Source: an uncultured Bacteroidales bacterium
GTDB taxonomy: Bacteria; Bacteroidota; Bacteroidia; Bacteroidales; P3
Assembly: GCA_947177315.1 (NCBI GenBank)
Contig: CAMWTX010000036.1
Location: forward strand, 1 to 11,011
Reading direction: 5' to 3'
Length of the DNA stretch: 11,011 bases
In this document: piece after piece, positions 5,734 to 11,011 of the stretch
Layout: every line of letters starts with the position of its first letter
Numbering within the stretch: the stretch's first letter is position 1
Program-made: the position numbers and the translations under genes
Notes under the pieces: model-generated
Seen by the model: only the letters and a program-made list of their open reading frames with translations
Database searches by the model: none
Told to the model about the DNA's origin: nothing

Positions 5734-5773
5734 CTCCATGAAAAACGGGCGGTTGCCCGAAAAAACTGACACC

Positions 5774-6181
5774 ATGAAACCCACTCACATCGAACATCTC
5801 GGCATTGCCGTAAAGAATCTCGAAGAATCCATCCGTTACTACGAAGACGTACTCGGACTTGAATGCTACAACATAGAAGAAGTGAAAGACCAGAAAGTCC
5901 GCACCGCTTTCTTCAAACTCGGCGACACCAAAATCGAGCTTCTCGAATCCACCGACCCCGAAGGGCCTATCGGCAAATTCGTGGAAAAGAAAGGCGAAGG
6001 CATCCACCATATCGCTTTTGCCATGGAAGACACCCAAGAAGCCTTGAACGATGCCGAAAAGAAAGGCATCCAGCTTATCGACAAAGCGCCCCGCAAAGGC
6101 GCCGAAGGCCTCAATATCGGCTTTTTGCATCCCAAGTCAACGCACGGCGTGCTCACCGAATTCTGCTGCAAAGATAAATAG
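5774..6181 (+). CDS. mce: Methylmalonyl-CoA epimerase
   Basis: 135 residues from ATG 5774 (MKPTHIEHLGIAV), the normal size for this vicinal-oxygen-chelate (glyoxalase) fold family. It interconverts (R)- and (S)-methylmalonyl-CoA in the cytoplasm, linking succinyl-CoA with propionate, a major fermentation route in Bacteroidales. Seen: IEHLGIAV with H8, TKIELLEST with E55, GIHHIAFAM with H79, and GVLTEF with E129, the four positions expected for metal ligands; also ECYNIEEVKDQKVRTAFFKLG between the two halves. An in-frame ATG at 5738 would add 12 residues unlike the family and lies too close to the -7 box. It leads a two-gene unit with the sensor kinase 16 bases downstream. In many Bacteroidales this gene precedes methylmalonyl-CoA/propionyl-CoA carboxylase subunits, which are absent here. 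A general glyoxalase-family protein is the alternative, but the fit to the epimerase is good. Confidence 0.9.
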   Translation: MKPTHIEHLGIAVKNLEESIRYYEDVLGLECYNIEEVKDQKVRTAFFKLGDTKIELLESTDPEGPIGKFVEKKGEGIHHIAFAMEDTQEALNDAEKKGIQLIDKAPRKGAEGLNIGFLHPKSTHGVLTEFCCKDK

Positions 6182-6197
6182 TCAATAGCCCTCCGCT

Positions 6198-8639
6198 ATG
6201 CCTCCCCTGCTGCCGCACATACCGCTCCAAGCCAAGGAACTGTTGAACTTCAACCTCTGGAGCGCGGTATGTGCGGGCGGATTTTTCCTGATCGGGTTGG
6301 GGCTGCTGCTTTTGTGCGAAAAAGTCTTTAAGATTTCCGCCAAAGGCATCTTCCGAAGCCTTTTCCTGAGCATTTATTGCCTTATCTGTGCCACGGCGGT
6401 CTATCTGAACGGCATCCGCCAGGAACAGCAAGACCGTTTGGAATGGGCGCAGAAAATCGCGTTCAGCCGCGACCTGCCCGCCGAAGAAAAATTTGCCCTG
6501 AGCTTGCAGGAAGTGCAACAAGACGGCGCGCTGCCTCCCGCCCTTTCCCGCATCGACAGTTTGGGAGGCAAGGATTCTATAGCAAAGGCCTGGCAAAACC
6601 TTGTTTTCTCGCCATCCTTTAACCATTACCGCTGTTTCTTTACCTTTTGCGAACCCGAAGAACTGCTGCTGTTGGCAGACAGCCTTACCGAGAACTGCCG
6701 CGCGTTCTTTGAGCAGAAGGCACAGAGTGGAACGCCCACCGGCATACCGGGTCTGTACGGAACCGACTACGGCATCGAATATTACACCTACCTGTTCCAA
6801 ATTCCTGTATTTTCGGGTCAGGATACCCTGATGATGAATGTGGAACTGGGCCGCAAGAAATTTGCCGACGTGCCGGGAAGCATGGGGCTTCTCCTGCCGC
6901 CCGCCTATTCGTACGCCTTTTATTCCGAAAACGAATTATGGAGCTACAACGGCAGTTTCCTCTATCCTTTCCGCTTAAAAAGAGAAACGCCCGATTCGCT
7001 GTATTTCTTTAAACGGCAAGGCTACGACCATCTGCTCTATCCCTTGGAGCAAGACCGCCTGCTGGTGCTGAGCACGCCCGAAGCCGACCCCACCGATATC
7101 CTGCCCAATTTTTCGCTGTTCTTTATCCTCTTCGGCATCGCCGGCGCGCTTGTTCTGGCCTTGTTCGACAAAGATTTCTTAGGAACCGCCGGCACCTACG
7201 CCCGTCAACTGCGCAGCGGCATGTTCATGTTGCTGCTGGCGGTGGTGTTCGTGTTCGGGGCGGTCGCCCTGTTCTTTATCCGCCAGATAAACCTCAACGA
7301 GAACTCCAAGCTGCTGCGGAGCCAAAGCCTGTCCATTCTGGCGGAAATGGAAAACCGCTACATGAACCTGCCCGGAGAATGCCTCCTGCCGCCCCGAAAC
7401 GACAGCATCATAGATAAACTCCATGCCGAAACCGAACAACTAGGCAACCTGTTCCGCAAAGACATCTATCTCTATTCCACGCAAGGAGAACTAATCTCCA
7501 GCCCGCGCCCCGAAAGCCTGCTGCCCGAACGGTTAGACGAAGATATCCTGAACGAAATCGCCGAAGAACAGAGCCACCTGCTGATTCTGCCCCGGCAAGG
7601 TTCGCTGCTGGCCTTCGCCTCTTTCCGCAACGCCAACGGCGAGGTAATCGGCTTCTTCTGCCTCCCCTACTACATAGCGGTGGAACGCCAACGCGCCGAA
7701 ATGAGCCGTTTTCTGTGCACCTACCTCAACATCATGGTGCTACTGTGCCTCATTACCTTTGTCTTTTCCTCGCTGCTGGCAAGGCGCATCACCAAGCCGC
7801 TGCAACTGGTTACACGCATGGTGGCGCAAATCAAGCCGGCACAGAAAAACAATCATCTGGAATGGAAGCGCAAAGACGAAATCGGCGTGCTGGTAAAGCA
7901 ATACAACCTTTTGGTAGATGAACTGGAAACCAGCCTGCGCAAACTGGCCGAATCGGAACGCGAGAACGCCTGGAGCGAAATGGCGCGGCAGGTGGCGCAC
8001 GAAATCAAGAATCCGCTTACCCCCATCAAGCTGCAGGTACAACTGCTGCAACGGGCGTATAACGAAGGCGACCGCCACGATTTCAAGGAACGCTTGGACC
8101 GCTTTGCCGAACTGCTCGGCGGACAGATCGACCGCCTGGCGCATATCGCCGGCGCTTTCTCGCAATTTGCCCAATGGCAGAAACCGCAGTTGCAGGAAGT
8201 GTATCCGGCGCAGATAGTCCGTCAGACACTCGAATTGTTCAAGGCGGACGAAAAAATAACCTTCCGCACGGAGATACCGCCGCAAAACGAAAAAATCCGC
8301 ATATATGCGGATTCCGGATTTTTGGAACAGATTCTTATCAACCTAATACGAAATGCCGTACAAGCGCTCGAAGATGCGCAGACCCCCGACCCGGAAATAC
8401 GGCTCGGCATCGAGGCATCGCCCGAAGGCTTCTGCACAATTTATGTAACCGACAACGGCCCGGGCATCCGCGCCGAAAACCGGGAGCATATCTTCGAGCC
8501 CCGCTTCACAACCCGCAGCACGGGAGCGGGCTTAGGGCTGGCCATCTGCCGCCGCCTGGCCGAAAGCATGAACGCGGAAATAGCCCTTTCGGTTGTACAG
8601 CCAACCACCTTTACGCTTAGAATGAAGTCAGTTCGTTGA
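6198..8639 (+). CDS. NtrY-like membrane sensor histidine kinase (orphan)
   Basis: 813 residues. Predicted membrane helices about 22-40, 51-72, 301-323, 341-362 and 508-528, separating two extracytoplasmic regions (73-300 and 363-507). With the kinase domain inside, the odd helix count puts the N-terminus outside. Cytoplasmic part: HAMP after helix 5 (about 529-582), HisKA with phospho-acceptor H601 in ARQVAHEIKNPLTPIKL, N box N719 (NLIRNAVQAL), G1 box D752 (TDNGPGI), F box FEPRFTT, G2 box GAGLGLAI. All kinase motifs are intact. The HEIKNPLTPIKL phospho-acceptor motif is NtrY-like, but the PAS domain that NtrY carries between HAMP and HisKA is missing. No response regulator gene is in view, so its partner is elsewhere; the stimulus is unknown and neither sensory region resembles a domain I can name. 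It follows the epimerase by 16 bases and its 3' end overlaps the convergent dGTPase-like gene by 23 bases. Confidence 0.9.
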   Translation: MPPLLPHIPLQAKELLNFNLWSAVCAGGFFLIGLGLLLLCEKVFKISAKGIFRSLFLSIYCLICATAVYLNGIRQEQQDRLEWAQKIAFSRDLPAEEKFALSLQEVQQDGALPPALSRIDSLGGKDSIAKAWQNLVFSPSFNHYRCFFTFCEPEELLLLADSLTENCRAFFEQKAQSGTPTGIPGLYGTDYGIEYYTYLFQIPVFSGQDTLMMNVELGRKKFADVPGSMGLLLPPAYSYAFYSENELWSYNGSFLYPFRLKRETPDSLYFFKRQGYDHLLYPLEQDRLLVLSTPEADPTDILPNFSLFFILFGIAGALVLALFDKDFLGTAGTYARQLRSGMFMLLLAVVFVFGAVALFFIRQINLNENSKLLRSQSLSILAEMENRYMNLPGECLLPPRNDSIIDKLHAETEQLGNLFRKDIYLYSTQGELISSPRPESLLPERLDEDILNEIAEEQSHLLILPRQGSLLAFASFRNANGEVIGFFCLPYYIAVERQRAEMSRFLCTYLNIMVLLCLITFVFSSLLARRITKPLQLVTRMVAQIKPAQKNNHLEWKRKDEIGVLVKQYNLLVDELETSLRKLAESERENAWSEMARQVAHEIKNPLTPIKLQVQLLQRAYNEGDRHDFKERLDRFAELLGGQIDRLAHIAGAFSQFAQWQKPQLQEVYPAQIVRQTLELFKADEKITFRTEIPPQNEKIRIYADSGFLEQILINLIRNAVQALEDAQTPDPEIRLGIEASPEGFCTIYVTDNGPGIRAENREHIFEPRFTTRSTGAGLGLAICRRLAESMNAEIALSVVQPTTFTLRMKSVR

Positions 8640-9840
8640 AATACTCGATGGCGGCGCGGTCGGTAAGCAAAGACAGAAAGTCGATGATCGCGCGGTTGTA
8701 CTGCATTTCTTCCTTTAAATCGTACAGACGCTTGTGGTAAGACGGTTCGCCGGTCTTTACCAACAGTTTTATCCACGACAGGAAAGCCCCTCCCAGCTTG
8801 GGATAAACCGGTTCGAATTCCTTCTCGATACGGGAAAGCGTGTTTTCGCCGCCGAAGCACTGCGAAAGAGCCTCGTACAGAGATTCAATCACCAGTTTGG
8901 CGTAGGCTTCGTAGTTCTTCAGACGCGGATGCTTGTAGATATGCCGGTAGTTGAACTTCATCAAGGTCTTCATCAAGCCATAGACCTCCTTGCTGAAACA
9001 AAGCCCGTTTTCGGGCGAACTGTGGCGGCAGAGATCGGTAATGAAGATATGGATGAAATTGGTGTTGTTGGCCGTTTCCACGAGCGGAAAACCCAACAGG
9101 ATATGGTTCAGCTCATCCACCTGCGATTCGGTGAGGATGCCCAAGGCCTGCGCGTCTTCCAAATCCCGCCCCAGATAGGCGATCTTGTCTGAAATCTTCA
9201 TCACGCAGCCTTCCCAGGTGTAAGGCTCAAAACGGTTCTGCTTGGTAAAGGCGTTCAGGTCGATGGCTTCCTGACGCGGGCAAAGCATGGCCTGGTTCAC
9301 CTCCCCGCAATGCGAAACGATGCCGTCGCGCACGGCGTAGGTAAGGTTCAGGTTCTTGTGCTGCCCCTGGGTATCGTTCAAGAGCTCGATGTCATCCACC
9401 ACGCGCAGCGAATTCTTTTCGTGCCAGAACTCGCCCAAGCCGTATTTCTTGCAGAGCTCGTCCAGAAACACCTCGCCCGAATGCCCGAAAGGCGCATGCC
9501 CCAGGTCGTGCCCCATCGCGATGGCGTAGGTAAGCTCCGAATTGAGCCCGAGAAAACGGGCGATGGTGCTGCTTACCGAAATAACGTGGTTCACGTGTTC
9601 GATACGGGTACAGATACGGTCGTCGTTGGTGTGGAAGAACACCTGCGTCTTGGACTTGAGGCGTGAATACGCCAGCGAATGGAGAATCCGGTCGTTGTCG
9701 CGCCCGAACTCGCTCCGTATCTCATCGGTCTTGAGCGGCGACTCCTGTTGCCGCTTGATGGCCTGCCTCCACGCAGGATGCCCCGGTTTCATCGCCAGGG
9801 CGGCAAACGAATCCCGGTGTTTCTGAATATCGTTCATCAT
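8617..9840 (-). CDS. dgt: dGTPase-like HD-domain nucleotide triphosphohydrolase
   Basis: 407 residues from ATG 9840 (MMNDIQKHRD); the second ATG at 9837 is equally usable, and a GTG at 9861 would overlap the upstream gene. Family: deoxyguanosine triphosphate triphosphohydrolase, which splits a dNTP into deoxynucleoside and tripolyphosphate in the cytoplasm. Seen: RILHSLAYSRLKSKTQVF (51-68), CTRIEHVNHV with H82, AMGHDLGHAPFGHSGE with H111, D112, H115 and H120, and D218 in KISDKIAYLGRDLEDA; these are the HD metal ligands and conserved helix. The tail from about 300 resembles the HD-associated region. Somewhat shorter than E. coli Dgt (505), like many non-enterobacterial members whose true substrate range is broader or untested. 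It starts 7 bases after the yciH stop, last in the glyS-yciH-dgt operon. Confidence 0.9.
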   Translation of the reverse strand: MMNDIQKHRDSFAALAMKPGHPAWRQAIKRQQESPLKTDEIRSEFGRDNDRILHSLAYSRLKSKTQVFFHTNDDRICTRIEHVNHVISVSSTIARFLGLNSELTYAIAMGHDLGHAPFGHSGEVFLDELCKKYGLGEFWHEKNSLRVVDDIELLNDTQGQHKNLNLTYAVRDGIVSHCGEVNQAMLCPRQEAIDLNAFTKQNRFEPYTWEGCVMKISDKIAYLGRDLEDAQALGILTESQVDELNHILLGFPLVETANNTNFIHIFITDLCRHSSPENGLCFSKEVYGLMKTLMKFNYRHIYKHPRLKNYEAYAKLVIESLYEALSQCFGGENTLSRIEKEFEPVYPKLGGAFLSWIKLLVKTGEPSYHKRLYDLKEEMQYNRAIIDFLSLLTDRAAIEYFNELTSF

Positions 9841-9847
9841 CTTTACA

Positions 9848-10186
9848 TCAGCCGCCGGCACGCTTGAACCGGTAGCCCTCTTTGGTTAATATCTCGCAAA
9901 CCTTGTCGCGCACATCGCCCTGCAGCACAATCTCGCCGTCTTTGGCCGTGCCGCCGATGCCGCAACGGGTCTTGAGCGTCTTGCCCAGTTTCTCCAAATC
10001 CGCCTCCGTTCCCACAAAACCGGTAATGAGGGTAACGGTCTTGCCCGCCCGACGCTTGCTGTCGCGCATCACGCGCAAGTCCTGGCGGGCAGGTTCCAAG
10101 GTTTCCGCTTGCGGCGTTTCCTCGTAGCGGTACTGAAAATTTGGGTCGGTGGAATACACCACCCCTATCGGCATTTTCTTAGCCAT
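9848..10186 (-). CDS. yciH: SUI1/YciH-family translation initiation factor-like protein
   Basis: 112 residues from ATG 10186 (MAKKMPIGVVYSTDPNF), preceded by GATAGAG as a weak ribosome binding site; a TTG three codons upstream is a less likely start. The C-terminal half is an eIF1/SUI1 domain: KRRAGKTVTLITGFVG (about 45-60), DLEKLGKTLKTRCGIGG, and DGEIVLQGDVRDKV, ending KEGYRFKRAGG. E. coli YciH is a non-essential protein that affects start-site fidelity in vitro; a role in initiation here is by family only. The N-terminal 40 residues (VYSTDPNFQYRYEE) are the usual variable extension. It lies 16 bases after glyS and 7 bases before the dGTPase-like gene, so expression is probably as one RNA with the synthetase. 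Confidence 0.93.
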   Translation of the reverse strand: MAKKMPIGVVYSTDPNFQYRYEETPQAETLEPARQDLRVMRDSKRRAGKTVTLITGFVGTEADLEKLGKTLKTRCGIGGTAKDGEIVLQGDVRDKVCEILTKEGYRFKRAGG

Positions 10187-10202
10187 CTCTATCAACTATG
10201 AT

Positions 10203-11011
10203 TTAGCGCAGTTTTTCGGCGATATAAGCCGCGATTTCCTTGATGGCGATGCGTTCCTGCTTCATCGTGTCGCGTTCACGCACCGTTACGGTATCGTTGC
10301 TCATCGTGTCGGTATCCACGGTAATGCAGAAAGGCGTGCCGATGGCATCCTGACGGCGGTAACGGCGGCCGATGGCGTCTTTCTCGTCGTACTGGCACAT
10401 AAAGAGCGGCTGCAGGGAAGAGAGAATCTCGCGCGCCTTTTCGGGCATCCCGTCTTTCTTCACCAACGGCAGAACCGCCACCTTGTAGGGCGCCACCTTG
10501 GCCGGAATCCGCATCACCACACGCTCGCTGCCGTCTTCCAGCTTCTCTTCGGTATAGGCCTGACTCAACACCGCCAGACACATACGGTCAAGCCCGATGG
10601 AAGTTTCCACCACATAGGGAACGTAGTTTTCGTTGCGCTCGCTGTCGAAATACTGCAGCTTCTTGCCGCTGAACTCCTGATGGCGGCTCAAATCGTAGTC
10701 GGTGCGCGAATGGATGCCTTCGAGTTCCTTGAATCCGAACATGAAATTGAACTCGATGTCGGTGGCGGCATTGGCGTAGTGCGCCAGCTTTTCGTGGTCG
10801 TGGAAACGGTAGTTCTCCGCCGGCATGCCCAGCGAAAGATGCCAGCGCATGCGTTCCTTCTTCCAATATTCGAACCATTCCATTTCGGTGCCGGGAGCGC
10901 AGAAGAACTGCATCTCCATCTGCTCGAACTCGCGCATGCGGAAAATAAACTGACGGGCCACGATTTCGTTGCGGAAAGCCTTTCCCGTCTGGGCGATGCC
11001 GAAAGGAATCT
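10203..11011 (-). CDS. glyS: Glycyl-tRNA synthetase, single-chain class II type, C-terminal part
   Basis: Partial: the frame stays open to the right edge (first full codon at 11009) and the N-terminal part is outside; 268 residues are visible. Class II motif 2 is seen in PFGIAQTGKAFRNEI and FRMREFEQMEMQFF, motif 3 in ETSIGLDRMCLAVL. The anticodon-binding domain follows (APYKVAVLPLVKKDGMPEKA, then IGRRYRRQDAIGTPFCITVD) to the C-terminal AEKLR. This is the homodimeric eukaryote/archaea-like form, not the alpha/beta glyQ-glyS form of E. coli; it charges tRNA-Gly in the cytoplasm. It is the first visible gene of the leftward operon, whose promoter and any T-box or leader lie beyond the window. 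Confidence 0.96.
   Translation of the reverse strand, partial: IPFGIAQTGKAFRNEIVARQFIFRMREFEQMEMQFFCAPGTEMEWFEYWKKERMRWHLSLGMPAENYRFHDHEKLAHYANAATDIEFNFMFGFKELEGIHSRTDYDLSRHQEFSGKKLQYFDSERNENYVPYVVETSIGLDRMCLAVLSQAYTEEKLEDGSERVVMRIPAKVAPYKVAVLPLVKKDGMPEKAREILSSLQPLFMCQYDEKDAIGRRYRRQDAIGTPFCITVDTDTMSNDTVTVRERDTMKQERIAIKEIAAYIAEKLR

Noticed and set aside
8640..9840. Several + strand open frames within the dGTPase-like gene
   Set aside because: They run opposite an intact HD-domain gene, have no family resemblance, and follow its codon phase.
10187..10202. A terminator or regulatory site between glyS and yciH
   Set aside because: Only 16 bases, with no inverted repeat or T tract; it looks like a simple intra-operon gap.

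Overview
The window is chromosomal DNA from a member of the Bacteroidota, most likely the order Bacteroidales. Evidence: the putative promoters carry the Bacteroidota -7 box (TAnnTTTG) instead of an E. coli-type -10; ribosome binding sites are weak; and the gene complement fits, with a methylmalonyl-CoA epimerase, a CobB-type sirtuin lacking zinc-ligand cysteines, and a single-chain glycyl-tRNA synthetase. The genes are visibly GC-rich with GC-ending codons, which fits a group such as the Rikenellaceae, but the genus is a guess. Coding density is high. I see no rRNA, tRNA, CRISPR array, transposase or phage gene.

Left part (1-3816, + strand): the end of a maltose/galactoside-type sugar O-acetyltransferase, then a 166-base gap holding one partial and one complete copy of an intergenic repeat whose right end forms a promoter. 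That promoter drives a tight three-gene unit: (i) a six-cluster iron-sulfur membrane protein that reads as a NapH-like quinol-side module fused through an internal Tat-type segment to a NapG-like ferredoxin; (ii) an aldo/keto reductase with an N-terminal Tat/lipoprotein signal and a C-terminal 2x[4Fe-4S] domain; (iii) a small DUF1893/TM1506-like protein starting one base after the reductase stop. Together they look like an envelope redox chain of unknown substrate. This is the most interesting system in the window.

Middle (3817-5626): a strong hairpin-plus-T-tract terminator ends this unit, and its loop is exactly a -7 box that may serve the next gene, a D-2-hydroxyacid dehydrogenase. That gene converges on a cobB-like sirtuin with stop codons overlapping by 4 bases. 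The dehydrogenase terminator lies inside the antisense 3' end of the sirtuin gene.

Right of centre (5627-8639): another copy of the intergenic repeat supplies the promoter for methylmalonyl-CoA epimerase, followed after 16 bases by a large five-helix NtrY-like sensor histidine kinase with no response regulator in view. The kinase overlaps the next, convergent gene by 23 bases.

Right end (8617-11011, - strand): a compact housekeeping operon transcribed leftward, glyS (5' end cut by the window edge) - yciH/SUI1 - dGTPase-like HD hydrolase, with gaps of 16 and 7 bases.
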